Notes: a model not told the origin generated them from the letters alone. A stretch of 49,949 nt of DNA from Lachnospiraceae bacterium (GCA_015057405.1 SVEK01000022.1:1-49949), one strand, 5' to 3'. Positions 18,943-27,746 are shown, counted from the first letter of the stretch. Program-made: numbers and translations.

Positions 18943-19827
18943 TTAGAACAAATCCATAAGAACCGGAAGAAGTAATATATTAACTACACCGGCAATTAAA
19001 GTAACCATCCATGCTGACTTAAGCATAAAGTCCCACTTAACACGAGCACTTGTATTATCAATAAGAATCTCAAGGAAGTACGCCAGGAAACATACTACAA
19101 TTGCTACGATAATACTAATACAGCTACTGTTAACAATAAACAAACCAACTACACCAAGCAAAAGCACATTCTCATACCAGTGAGTAATCTCTAACACTGC
19201 AAACATGCTACCTGATAATTCAGTTGTAACACCCTTAACCATCTCCTGATGAGCATGATGAGAAGTACTAAGGTCGAATGGTGACTTACGAAGCTTGATA
19301 GTAAGAACATACAAAAGTCCGATAAAGATAACCGGAAGGTATGCAATTGCTGATACATCACTTTTTACAATCTCGCTTACGTTAAATGTTCCTGTTGCCA
19401 AATAAAATCCTACCGCTACAAGAAGAATCATAGGCTCATAAGAAAGCATCTGAACAAGCTCTCTCATTGCTCCCATTCGTGAAAACGGAGAGTTTGCAAC
19501 ACTTGCAGCTATTACAAAGAACATCGCTGCAGTGGTAAGAACGAAAAATACTAACATAAGGTCAAATCCGCCAAAGAAACATGCTCCCGTAAAAATTGCG
19601 AATAAAAGGAAACAGAACATGTAAACATACTGACCTTTATTAAGCTTAAATGTCTCTTTAGAAAAGAGCTTGCTTACATCATAAAACGGCTGTAAAATGC
19701 TCGGTCCGATTCTTCCCTGCATTCTTGCCGTAATCTTACGGTCAATACCTGCAAGAAGTCCACCGATAACAGGTGCAAATATAATATAAGCTACAATTCC
19801 GATTACTGAACACAATGTCTTATCCAT
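18943..19827 (-). CDS. echB: Ech hydrogenase membrane subunit B (NuoH-like)
   Basis: 294 aa integral membrane protein that anchors the soluble arm and links it to ion translocation. About eight hydrophobic helices; conserved cytoplasmic segment RMQGRIGPSILQPFYDVSKL (about 35-54) and LRKSPFDLSTSHHAHQE (about 178-194), the counterparts of the NuoH quinone-side loops. Its ATG shares a base with the echA stop codon (TAATG), so translation is coupled. Confidence 0.96.
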   Translation of the reverse strand: MDKTLCSVIGIVAYIIFAPVIGGLLAGIDRKITARMQGRIGPSILQPFYDVSKLFSKETFKLNKGQYVYMFCFLLFAIFTGACFFGGFDLMLVFFVLTTAAMFFVIAASVANSPFSRMGAMRELVQMLSYEPMILLVAVGFYLATGTFNVSEIVKSDVSAIAYLPVIFIGLLYVLTIKLRKSPFDLSTSHHAHQEMVKGVTTELSGSMFAVLEITHWYENVLLLGVVGLFIVNSSCISIIVAIVVCFLAYFLEILIDNTSARVKWDFMLKSAWMVTLIAGVVNILLLPVLMDLF

Positions 19828-21737
19828 TAAAATGCACCTCCTATCTGAATAATTGCCAGAAGACCGCAGATAACTATAATTCCTGATGCAATGAAGTTAG
19901 CCGCCACATGCCATTTATTTTCGTTAACAATATTAGTCATATACCAGTTGGCATGATGCATTTGCTTAGAACCACCAAATGAATCAACGAAACTTCCGTT
20001 GTCTCCAAGATTAATTCCAGCCACATACTCTGTTGCATCAGTAGTTTTAATACTGTCACCCATAAACTTACCGATAACAGGAATTACAACCATTGATACA
20101 AGCATAATAACCATTATAATTATATCTGTATCGGATAAAACCGTTCCGACACTTCCATATATACTTTCAACCAATGGCTGAAGAAGTTTATTAGCTATAA
20201 CAGGGAATGCTGCACAAAGAGCAATTGCCATAGCCATATGAGTTCCTATTGATACCCACTGATCAGATGACGTTTTATTATCACAGGTCTCATCTGATGA
20301 ATGAGTAAGAATCTTGCATAACCATTTTGACCAGTAGAACAATGTTGTTGCACTACCGAAGCAAAGGAACAGAACAAGAATAACATTACCTGAATCGATA
20401 AATGACTTAAGTGCCGCCCACTTTGATATAAGCATACCAAACGGAGCGAGGTACATAGCCGCAATACCAATTCCGATTGCAGTTCCGAGATACGGATACT
20501 TTTTAATAAGACCTGTCATGTCTTCAATGTTACGTGAACCTGTTGTATTCTCAATAGCACCAACAGTCTGGAAAAGAAGTGACTTTGAAACTGCATGGAA
20601 TATAACAAGTGCAATTCCTGCCCAAACAGTCTGAGGAGTTCCTACTCCGGCACAGGCTGTAATAAGACCAAGGTTAGATATTGTCGAATATGCAAGAACA
20701 CTCTTACCATCACTCTTAGTAATTGCAAGAACACTTGCAACAAAAAATGTAAATCCACCAACCAAGGCAACCATATATCCTGCAAAGTTACCTATCATAA
20801 GCGGGGCAAGTCTAAGCAGAAGGTATACACCGGCCTTAACCATTGTCGCACTGTGAAGGAGTGCTGATGAAGGAGTAGGTGCTACCATGGCTCCAAGAAG
20901 CCACTTAGAGAATGGGAACTGTGCTGACTTGGTAAGTCCTGCAAATGCAAGAAGTACTACCGGCACAAGCACTTTTCCATCAAATGTATGTAATAACTGC
21001 TGTAATGTTCCTACCTCAAGAACAAGCTCTGCATAGATTATTGCAAGACAGAAACCAACGCCGCCAAGCAAGTTCATCCATAAAGCTCTGAAGGAATTAT
21101 TAACCGCTTCTTCAGTTTTTGTATATCCGATGAGAAGGAATGAAGACACACTTGTAATCTCCCAGAAGAAGTACATCCAGATAAGATTGTTAGAGAAAAT
21201 AAGTCCGAACATCGCTCCAAGGAATACAAATAACATTCCGAAGAAGAAACATCTTCTGTCTTTATACTCTGTGTGGTGATGGTGATAATCTTTAAGATAT
21301 CCCGTTGCATATACACAGATAAGACAACCAACTACTGCAACAATAAGACACATAATAACTGTAAATCTGTCAACAAACAGATGCGCATGAACATGCTCAC
21401 CCTTCTTGGCAAATAATTCAAGCCAGATGATAAGCCCTGTCTGCAAAACTGATAATACTGCCGGTAAAAGCTTTTTATGCTTATAACTGAGCACTACTAT
21501 CAGACCCATAAGGAATACTTCTCCGCAAAGCATTGCCTTATCAATAATCTCTGTGCTTTCAAGATACTCTACGCTCTCTCCGGCAATGAGACGTGTTACA
21601 GAATAATAAATCGCCACTGCTATGATTATTGCACTACTTACATATACAACAAATCTGCGGGCATTATTATCCTTTGTTGCGGCAAGAATTATTGCCGCCA
21701 GAAACGGAAATAGAATCAAAAAACTCACAAATTCCAT
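19827..21737 (-). CDS. echA: Ech hydrogenase antiporter-like subunit A (NuoL-like)
   Basis: 636 aa with some 14-16 membrane helices; the ion-pumping subunit. Typical antiporter residues are present: a glutamate in FFWEITS (Glu193), a lysine in GLTKSAQFPFSKW (Lys270), the PTPSSALLHSATMVKAG stretch (Lys301) and a further lysine in AVSKSLLF. The first gene of the operon, 45 bp downstream of a good promoter. RBS AGGGGAGGACG before ATG 21737. Whether the pumped ion is H+ or Na+ cannot be told from the sequence. Confidence 0.96.
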   Translation of the reverse strand: MEFVSFLILFPFLAAIILAATKDNNARRFVVYVSSAIIIAVAIYYSVTRLIAGESVEYLESTEIIDKAMLCGEVFLMGLIVVLSYKHKKLLPAVLSVLQTGLIIWLELFAKKGEHVHAHLFVDRFTVIMCLIVAVVGCLICVYATGYLKDYHHHHTEYKDRRCFFFGMLFVFLGAMFGLIFSNNLIWMYFFWEITSVSSFLLIGYTKTEEAVNNSFRALWMNLLGGVGFCLAIIYAELVLEVGTLQQLLHTFDGKVLVPVVLLAFAGLTKSAQFPFSKWLLGAMVAPTPSSALLHSATMVKAGVYLLLRLAPLMIGNFAGYMVALVGGFTFFVASVLAITKSDGKSVLAYSTISNLGLITACAGVGTPQTVWAGIALVIFHAVSKSLLFQTVGAIENTTGSRNIEDMTGLIKKYPYLGTAIGIGIAAMYLAPFGMLISKWAALKSFIDSGNVILVLFLCFGSATTLFYWSKWLCKILTHSSDETCDNKTSSDQWVSIGTHMAMAIALCAAFPVIANKLLQPLVESIYGSVGTVLSDTDIIIMVIMLVSMVVIPVIGKFMGDSIKTTDATEYVAGINLGDNGSFVDSFGGSKQMHHANWYMTNIVNENKWHVAANFIASGIIVICGLLAIIQIGGAF

Positions 21738-21781
21738 TTGCTCCGTCCTCCCCTCTCTTATTTTACAAAATCCAACATAAC

Positions 21782-21811
21782 ATTATAACATGCGGATTAT
21801 GTTTTTTTCAA
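21782..21811 (-). promoter_or_regulatory. Promoter of the ech-hyp operon
   Basis: On the minus strand TTGAAA (21806-21811), 18-bp spacer, TATAAT (21782-21787), about 45 bp before echA. The 25-bp tandem repeat lies just upstream of the -35 box, in position for an activator or repressor. Confidence 0.75.
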
Positions 21812-21817
21812 TAGTGT

Positions 21818-21867
21818 GTTTTAATTTTGTACAATCCATAATGTTTTAATTTTGTACAATCCATAAT
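21818..21867. repeat. Perfect 25-bp tandem duplication with palindrome TTGTACAA upstream of ech
   Basis: Two identical copies of GTTTTAATTTTGTACAATCC+ATAAT (21818-21842, 21843-21867). Each contains the palindrome TTGTACAA, and the two centres are 25 bp apart. The block ends 7 bp upstream of the ech -35 box and about 20 bp after the esterase stop codon. It looks like a duplicated operator for a dimeric regulator (inference). Confidence 0.75.
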
Positions 21868-21888
21868 GTAGAATTATGAATCATACCT

Positions 21889-23409
21889 CTACTTAAATGC
21901 GTACTTCATAAATTTGTACAGATTGCGGTTCCAGCATCTGTCTTCATGTCCAAGACCCTGCTCTTCCACAAACAAATGACTGACTCCGTATTCAGTACAG
22001 GTCTGCTCAAAAATACGTACATTGTTATCACCAAGGAAATCTTCCGAACCAACCATTATGGAGAAAAACTTCAATGTACTGTTAAGCTTTGCAACATCCT
22101 CTTCACACGTAACAAACTGCTGATCACCGGACATAAACGGTCCTGCCGAAAAACATCCAACGTATCCGAAAATTTCAGGATTCTTAAGACCTATATCAAG
22201 TGTCTGTCCGCCACCCATGGAAAGACCGCACACCGCAGTATGCTCATTTCCTTCCATAATCGGATAATTCTCTTTAAGGAACGGAAGCAGATTGTTAATA
22301 ATCTCGAATTCAAGAAGGTAATGATCACGTCCCCATGAGGATATTACCGGATTCTTTGGAAGACCCGGGTAATCCTTTCCTTCAACATACGGAATAACCC
22401 CGCTCGTGAACACCACTATCGTATCTTCCATTATTTTGTCTGCATACGCCCTGTCAAGAACATCGTCTCCGGAGCAGTTGTTCGTCCAGTAATATTCATC
22501 GTCCATTCCGCCGTGAAGGCAAAACAAAACATTATATTTTTTATCGATGGAATAATCCGGTGGCAGCCACATCTGTGCATGAGCCATTCCACCTTCTCTG
22601 TAGTCACTGTTGTAATTAAGTCCTGTTACCGTTCCGTGTTCGATAGACGGATTAAGAGAATCAAATCCTTCCGGAGCCGGAGCAGTATCAACTACTTTAA
22701 CGTAAACACTGTCTCCGGTTGAACCGTCAACCTTGCCTTTAACATCAATTTTTACCATTCCCGGGTACTTTGCAGTAAGAACCCCTTTATCGTCAACTGT
22801 TGCCACTCTCTCGATTGCACTCACGTATTCTATACTGGCAGGCTCTCCGTCTGCCGGTGTAAGCTTAGTAGCAAATGTGTAATTATCACCCACTTCGACA
22901 GTGACATAATCATCCTCATCAAAAACCACTTTAGTTACAGGATTAGTATATACCACCGGTGTCTTGGTCGGATTAACAACCGGTGCGGTAGTTACTTCTG
23001 TGTTCGAAGGTGTTGTCTCTGCCTCCGGTGTTTTCACACTATCAGCTCCTTTTGTACTCTTAACAATTACTTTGCATGTCAGTATCTTTTTACGCTTTCC
23101 GTCTTTAACCGTTACCGTAAGAATGGTGTTACCCTTTTTCTTACCGACAACTTTAACTTTGGCTTTTTTCCCTTTAGATACTTTGGATGTAAGTTTTGCA
23201 ATAGATTTATTCTTAAGCTTATATGTAACTTTTGCTTTTTTACTGATACCTTTTACCTTAACAACAGCACTGCCCTTCTCCTTTATGGTCACCTTTTTTG
23301 TGCTGAGTTTAATCCCTGCTGCCGATACATCCGACGTATTAAAAGTTCCAAAAACAGACAAACACAACCCTGCACTTAACAGCGTTGCTATTATTTTTTG
23401 TTTTTTCAT
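21889..23409 (-). CDS. Secreted CE1-type carbohydrate esterase with Ig-like domains
   Basis: 506 aa from ATG 23409 (RBS AGGGGGCTAATA), beginning with a signal peptide (MKKQKIIATLLSAGLCLSV...) cleaved near ADVSAA. A lysine-rich Ig-like region (about 33-125), a Thr/Pro linker, a BIG2-like domain (about 155-240, YPGMVKIDVKGKVDG), then an alpha/beta-hydrolase (about 260-506). Catalytic Ser397 lies in GLSMGGG; probable acid Asp457 in GSEDF and His488 in GLGHED; oxyanion region LHGGMDDEYYW. This is the esterase D/feruloyl or acetyl-xylan esterase family, acting on plant cell-wall polysaccharide outside the cell. Follows the HPt gene by 33 bp. Confidence 0.85.
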   Translation of the reverse strand: MKKQKIIATLLSAGLCLSVFGTFNTSDVSAAGIKLSTKKVTIKEKGSAVVKVKGISKKAKVTYKLKNKSIAKLTSKVSKGKKAKVKVVGKKKGNTILTVTVKDGKRKKILTCKVIVKSTKGADSVKTPEAETTPSNTEVTTAPVVNPTKTPVVYTNPVTKVVFDEDDYVTVEVGDNYTFATKLTPADGEPASIEYVSAIERVATVDDKGVLTAKYPGMVKIDVKGKVDGSTGDSVYVKVVDTAPAPEGFDSLNPSIEHGTVTGLNYNSDYREGGMAHAQMWLPPDYSIDKKYNVLFCLHGGMDDEYYWTNNCSGDDVLDRAYADKIMEDTIVVFTSGVIPYVEGKDYPGLPKNPVISSWGRDHYLLEFEIINNLLPFLKENYPIMEGNEHTAVCGLSMGGGQTLDIGLKNPEIFGYVGCFSAGPFMSGDQQFVTCEEDVAKLNSTLKFFSIMVGSEDFLGDNNVRIFEQTCTEYGVSHLFVEEQGLGHEDRCWNRNLYKFMKYAFK

Positions 23410-23442
23410 TATTAGCCCCCTATACATTACAAACAAAACACC

Positions 23443-23793
23443 CTATATTCCGACTATCTCGTTATACTCCTTCTTCATCTCCAGAAGTTTTTCCATCTTT
23501 TCTTCTACTCCCGGTTTTTTTCCGTTCCTTAAAAGTTCTGCAATCTCACACATATTATCGTAAAGAGGTGTAAGGCCAAGGTTGCCGTACACACCTTTAA
23601 GGGTATGGGCAAGCGGGAATCCTTCTTCTGAATTATCTGCCAGAATAAAATCCCTAAGCTTATACAGATCATCATCTTTGCAATAATCTCTTAAAAACTT
23701 CAAATATATTTTTTCATCTCCAAGGACTCTCTCCAGCGCTGTATCTGTATCACAGCCCCACATAAACAGCTTATCGATTATATCCTCTCCCAT
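23443..23793 (-). CDS. Stand-alone HPt phosphotransfer protein
   Basis: 116 aa four-helix HPt domain with the phospho-accepting His63 in FPLAHTLKGVYGNLGL. It passes phosphoryl groups between response-regulator receivers in a multistep phosphorelay. RBS AGGAGGAGTATTGTT precedes ATG 23793. It is 13 bp after a single-domain response regulator, its likely partner. No histidine kinase is in the window. Confidence 0.9.
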   Translation of the reverse strand: MGEDIIDKLFMWGCDTDTALERVLGDEKIYLKFLRDYCKDDDLYKLRDFILADNSEEGFPLAHTLKGVYGNLGLTPLYDNMCEIAELLRNGKKPGVEEKMEKLLEMKKEYNEIVGI

Positions 23794-23806
23794 AACAATA
23801 CTCCTC

Positions 23807-24199
23807 CTATCTCAATTCATCCAGTATTCTAAACAATACTTCCGGAACTAAAGGTTTTGAAATATATTCGTTCATTCCTGATTCTTTAGCCATTTCAATA
23901 TTTTCTTTTCCATTTTCTGCACTCAAGGCAATTATCGGAATTATTCCCGCATCTTCTCTCGGCATCTCCCTAATTATCCGGGTTGCCTCATAACCATCCA
24001 TAACCGGCATTGTTATATCCATAATAATTGCTTCATAGTATCCTTCTTCATGTTCAGAAAATATATCGACTGCCTGTGCTCCGTCTTGTGCAATATCAAC
24101 CGTATATCCGTTACCTTCCAAAATCATTGCGGCAATACCTGCATTAAGCGGATGATCTTCCGCCATAAGGATTCTTTTTTTTGTTACATCTCGTTCCAT
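23807..24199 (-). CDS. Single-domain response regulator
   Basis: 130 aa from ATG 24199 (RBS AAGGAAGGG, 11-12 bases upstream); a GTG 33 bp upstream is possible but adds non-conserved residues. Receiver domain only: acidic pair AEDH, phospho-acceptor Asp61 in IIMDITMPVMDGY, switch Ser/Thr in ALSAENG and Lys115 in YISKPL. There is no output domain, so it is a relay or protein-interaction receiver. First gene of a unit with the HPt protein. Confidence 0.92.
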   Translation of the reverse strand: MERDVTKKRILMAEDHPLNAGIAAMILEGNGYTVDIAQDGAQAVDIFSEHEEGYYEAIIMDITMPVMDGYEATRIIREMPREDAGIIPIIALSAENGKENIEMAKESGMNEYISKPLVPEVLFRILDELR

Positions 24200-24249
24200 A
24201 ACGCAGGTCTTCCCTTCCTTAACATTGCCCACAAAGCTCTAACTAATTT

Positions 24250-24278
24250 ATTTTATCACAGCCAAAATATATATTCAA
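24250..24278 (-). promoter_or_regulatory. Promoter of the response regulator-HPt unit
   Basis: TTGAAT (24273-24278), 17-bp spacer and TAAAAT (24250-24255) on the minus strand, about 50 bp before the response-regulator start. Confidence 0.6.
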
Positions 24279-24311
24279 GGCAAATCAAACGTCATCCGAT
24301 ACCACAAACAC

Positions 24312-24533
24312 CATCCGAAGACATCGCTCAAAACATCCGAAAGCATCGCTCATAACATCCGAAGGCATCGCTCAAAACATCCGAAAGCATCGCTCATAAC
24401 ATCCGAAGGCATCGCTCAAAACATCCGAAGGCATCTCTCATAACATCCGAAGGCATCGCTCAAAACATCCGAAGGCATCGCTCATAACATCCGAAGACAT
24501 CGCTCTAAATTACGCAGGCATCGCTCTAAATTA
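24312..24533. repeat. 22-bp tandem repeat array with 44-bp superperiod
   Basis: Nine near-identical 22-bp units (CATCCGAAGGCATCGCTCAAAA or ...CTCATAA) begin at 24312, 24334, 24356, 24378, 24400, 24422, 24444, 24466 and 24488. Degenerate units follow to 24533 and one precedes at 24293. The unit ends alternate CAAAA/CATAA, giving a 44-bp dimer period. There are no unique spacers, so this is not CRISPR. It lies between the 6S RNA and the response-regulator promoter. Confidence 0.95.
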
Positions 24534-24541
24534 AGCAAAAT

Positions 24542-24582
24542 ATTGCCCGGTATCACATATCAAATATGCAATACCGGGCAAT
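24542..24582. terminator. Strong hairpin, probable terminator after the 6S RNA gene
   Basis: ATTGCCCGGTATCACATAT and its complement form a long stem with a short loop. On the plus strand it is followed by ATTTTTCG, on the minus strand by ATTTTGC. It is about 25 bp past the 3' end of the putative 6S RNA. Confidence 0.7.
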
Positions 24583-24602
24583 CATTTTTCGTTTAACTTA
24601 CA

Positions 24603-24808
24603 CCCAAAATGCCGTGCTCCGGTTTTTGACTCCTAGCTTGCGCTAGGTGGGCAACCGCACATAGGCTTTTGCCTTCCGTTGTTTTAGTACGTTAACTAAT
24701 ATATACTGCATAGCAGCAGTGACGGCCCGACATCTACCTAAAAATATAGGAATCCCGTTTAAAGTATTGTAGGTTCAAAACGCCGGAGTGTGTCGAACAT
24801 TTCAGGCT
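24603..24808 (-). ncRNA. ssrS: Probable 6S RNA
   Basis: A 650-bp gene-free gap holds a GC-richer transcript-like segment. On the minus strand CTCCGGCGTTTTGA near the 5' end pairs with TCAAAAACCGGAG near the 3' end to close the molecule. Between them are AAACGGGATTCC, GTCACTGCTGC, a large unpaired middle and the hairpin CACCTAGCGCAAGCTAGGAG. A long closing stem, a central bubble and a size near 190-200 nt match 6S RNA, the regulator that mimics an open promoter and binds sigma-A RNA polymerase; the segments resemble Lachnospiraceae 6S RNAs as I remember them. TATAAT at 24815-24820 would place the start near 24808. The ends are estimates. No tmRNA, RNase P or SRP hallmarks are present. Confidence 0.7.
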
Positions 24809-24885
24809 ACTAATATTATATCTATATAATATATTATTTATTACTAATTTTCAAGAAATATTTTGTCAATTTATTTACTTTTTCT

Positions 24886-27360
24886 TTATTTTATTTTAAC
24901 CTTTTTTTCTGTCGTATATGCACCGTATACATTTTTTCCGTTAACGGTTTTAAACACTCTTACCTTGAATGTATAATTTTTATTCTTAGTAAGACCGGTC
25001 TTAACGAAGCTTACTTTTCCTGCTCCCTTAAGCTCGGCTATCTTTGAGTATTTTCCGCCGCTTTTTTTCATGTATACTCTGTAACCGGTTACTCCGGACA
25101 TCTTCTTCCATTTAATAGTTGCCTGTTTCTTTCCGGCTGTAACTTTAAATGAAGATACTTTCTTGAATTTAGTATACGTCTTTAAGATAGTTGAATACTT
25201 TCCATACTTCTTTACACCGTTAACTGTTACGTAAGCTCTTACACGATACTTACAGTAAGTTCCCGAAGTGAGTCCCGTGTCCGTATATGTGTTATTGGCA
25301 CTTCCGGTAATCTGCTTCAGATAAGCATACTTTTTGGTTGTTGAATTGTATCTGTAAATTCTGTAACCTGTAACCCCGTCTATCTTATCCCACGAAAGTT
25401 TCATCTGGGTTTTATAGTTACCGGTTTTTACAAGGTTATTAACTTTAGGAACAATTATGTTGAATGCCTGAATTTTGGAACCCGAATAATTTCCGATTCC
25501 GGTTATGGTTATAATTCCTGTTCCAATTTCTATATTGTTCATGTATTCAAGAACATAATCCTTGCCCTTTTCAAGCTTGTAGGTTCCGTTAGTAAGCGAC
25601 ACGTCAGGAGTTACTGCGGATCCTGTATATATCTGGTCAGGAATTTCATCTGCAGTCATCGTTGCTATGTTATAACATATTCTGAAACGTTTAAAAATCT
25701 CAAATGAATACTTACCACAACCTTTAATTACTGCAACTGCGATTCCGGCATTTGTGTTATTCTCATACGATATTATGAAATCCTCATTTTCTACAAGTGC
25801 AGTATCGCCATCCATTACCTTTGGAACCGGGCAAATCGCATTTCCCGTATATAATTGTACAGGTATTTCCGAAACCTCAATATCAGTATTCTGTTCATAT
25901 ACCTTTATATTAAATAACGCCGAATCGAATCCCTCTGCAGAAGCCGAAACCGTAGTAGTTCCCGGAGAATTAACTTGCAACAGTCCCTCTGCAGAAACTG
26001 AAGCAATACTGCTGTTAGCGCTGGCAAATGTTATATCAGTTTCTCCGCCTATAGCAGTTACATACAACGGAAATTCAATAACCTCACCTGATGCAGGTGC
26101 ATAAGCTTCAATAATATTTGTTGAAGGAACTATTTTTTTAGTTGTGTGAGTAACAACTTTGAATTCATTTTCAATATCATTACCGATGTTATATGAGTAA
26201 GATATAGCAGAAGGTAATTTTTCCATATCACTTACCAAAAGTGCAGACTTTGATACCTCTGCAGTTAATGACTGGTCTGTAACAACACCCGCCGTACTAA
26301 TGCTTATAATCTTATCGACGTCAATAGTTGTTCTGTCTGTCTCAACCTCACCATTTACCGCAACGTATACTTCACGGCTGTTCTTATTCAAAATAACATC
26401 TCCGGCTTTAAGGTTTGAACACTCTGATATATCAATCGAAGCCAGTCTGTTACCTGAAGCGTTAATTGAAGTTAACGATGTATTTGTTGCTACATCAAGG
26501 GCATAAAGATTATTGTCTGCCGCATCTAATGAACTAAGTTTAGTAAGTCCTTCAAGATTAAGTGCTGAGAGTTCATTGTTACTGCAATCAAGTGAAGTAA
26601 TCTCTTTTGAAAGGTTAAGGAAAAGCAATCCGTTATCAGAACAATCCAAACTTCCAAGAGAAGTATTGTTACTTACATCAAGAACAACAAGATTATTACC
26701 GGACAAATTGATTGTTACAAGTCCCTTATTAGCTGTCAAATCCGTAAATGTAATGTGATTGTCATTGGCAGTCAATGTTGAAAGATTCAGATTATTGTAC
26801 AGGTCAATTACCGTAATCTGATTATTCGATACATTAAGAACCGACAAGTCTGTACATTTTGATGTGTCAAGTCCGCTAAGTTCATTGCCGGATGCGTCAA
26901 GATAATTAAGAGTCTTATTGTGAGTCACATCCAAATCCGATATATTATTATTGGAACAAATAAGACTTCTAAGCAATACATTACCGCTAACATTAATCTC
27001 ATTCAGCTTATTATTACCTGCATCAAGGTATGTAAGCATTGTATTACTTTCAAGACTTAAGTTCTGCAAATTATTGCCATTACAGTTAAGCGTTTTGAGG
27101 TTCTTGAAATGAGCAATACCCTTAAGGTTGCTTATATCCCTTCCTCTGACATTAATTGTTACTACCGATGACAACTCACTATCAGACAAAACACCGTCCT
27201 TATTAATATCATACGATGTAACATACTGACGGAATATATCATCCGGAAAATTTGTCGAATTAATAGTCACTTCATCAGAAGCACCGGCTCCGGCTGAACC
27301 TGCAATTACCCCAAACGATAATGCAACTAGTGCTCCTTTAATTAGGTTACGTAACTTCAT
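24886..27360 (-). CDS. Secreted leucine-rich-repeat protein with Ig-like and Fn3 domains
   Basis: 824 aa from ATG 27360 (RBS GGGAGGAATCAT), with a signal peptide (MKLRNLIKGALVALSFGV...) ending near AGASD. An EF-hand-like calcium loop DINKDGVLSDSE follows (about 50-61). Then come about eleven 21-residue leucine-rich repeats of the pattern LxxLxxxxNxLxxLDVSxN (about 85-315), a BIG2-type domain (about 425-500), two tandem YTG...Y.NN...G.G.Y modules (about 505-640) and two Fn3 domains (about 645-824). No sortase motif is seen. Likely a cell-surface adhesin or binding protein; its partner is unknown. A monocistronic unit between the 6S RNA and the DUF6514-like gene. Confidence 0.85.
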   Translation of the reverse strand: MKLRNLIKGALVALSFGVIAGSAGAGASDEVTINSTNFPDDIFRQYVTSYDINKDGVLSDSELSSVVTINVRGRDISNLKGIAHFKNLKTLNCNGNNLQNLSLESNTMLTYLDAGNNKLNEINVSGNVLLRSLICSNNNISDLDVTHNKTLNYLDASGNELSGLDTSKCTDLSVLNVSNNQITVIDLYNNLNLSTLTANDNHITFTDLTANKGLVTINLSGNNLVVLDVSNNTSLGSLDCSDNGLLFLNLSKEITSLDCSNNELSALNLEGLTKLSSLDAADNNLYALDVATNTSLTSINASGNRLASIDISECSNLKAGDVILNKNSREVYVAVNGEVETDRTTIDVDKIISISTAGVVTDQSLTAEVSKSALLVSDMEKLPSAISYSYNIGNDIENEFKVVTHTTKKIVPSTNIIEAYAPASGEVIEFPLYVTAIGGETDITFASANSSIASVSAEGLLQVNSPGTTTVSASAEGFDSALFNIKVYEQNTDIEVSEIPVQLYTGNAICPVPKVMDGDTALVENEDFIISYENNTNAGIAVAVIKGCGKYSFEIFKRFRICYNIATMTADEIPDQIYTGSAVTPDVSLTNGTYKLEKGKDYVLEYMNNIEIGTGIITITGIGNYSGSKIQAFNIIVPKVNNLVKTGNYKTQMKLSWDKIDGVTGYRIYRYNSTTKKYAYLKQITGSANNTYTDTGLTSGTYCKYRVRAYVTVNGVKKYGKYSTILKTYTKFKKVSSFKVTAGKKQATIKWKKMSGVTGYRVYMKKSGGKYSKIAELKGAGKVSFVKTGLTKNKNYTFKVRVFKTVNGKNVYGAYTTEKKVKIK

Positions 27361-27484
27361 ATGATTCCTCCCTACCATGTAATTTATTACAGACATATTA
27401 ATTAGAAAATATGTCAGCAATATGACTAAATCTTAAAAGAATTTTGTCTTGTAATAATAGCAAACAGGGAGAGAACTTGTCAAA

Positions 27485-27697
27485 CTACTGCAACTCTGCC
27501 AGAAAATCTTCAACTACATCCGCCAGATGAACCGGATCAAGCTCATTATCATTTATCAAATCAACAAACTTTTCAATCCTGGCTCTGTTCATCGTTACAT
27601 CTGATATGAGTTTACCGGTTTCATCACATAATATCCCGTATGTAACATAAGACTCATCATCACAATCCGTTAACGTTTCCCTGAATATTCTGTACAT
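27485..27697 (-). CDS. Small DUF6514-like protein
   Basis: 70 aa from ATG 27697. GGGGGAT seven bases upstream supports this start; an ATG 15 bp earlier overlaps that site. The pattern SYVTYGILCDE...RIEKFVDLINDNELDPVHLADVVEDFL matches the small DUF6514 family of Clostridia as I recall it; function unknown. A perfect Spo0A-type heptamer lies just downstream of a -10-like TACAAT in its upstream region. Confidence 0.6.
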   Translation of the reverse strand: MYRIFRETLTDCDDESYVTYGILCDETGKLISDVTMNRARIEKFVDLINDNELDPVHLADVVEDFLAELQ

Positions 27698-27746
27698 TTT
27701 ATTATCCCCCATAGCATTCGCCTAAGGCGACCTGCAATTTTTTTAC

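Noticed and set aside
21818..21867. Insertion-sequence end or target-site duplication
   Set aside because: The copies are directly adjacent with nothing between them and no transposase is present.
24293..24540. CRISPR array
   Set aside because: Repeats are head-to-tail with no unique spacers, the unit is only 22 bp and no cas genes are near.
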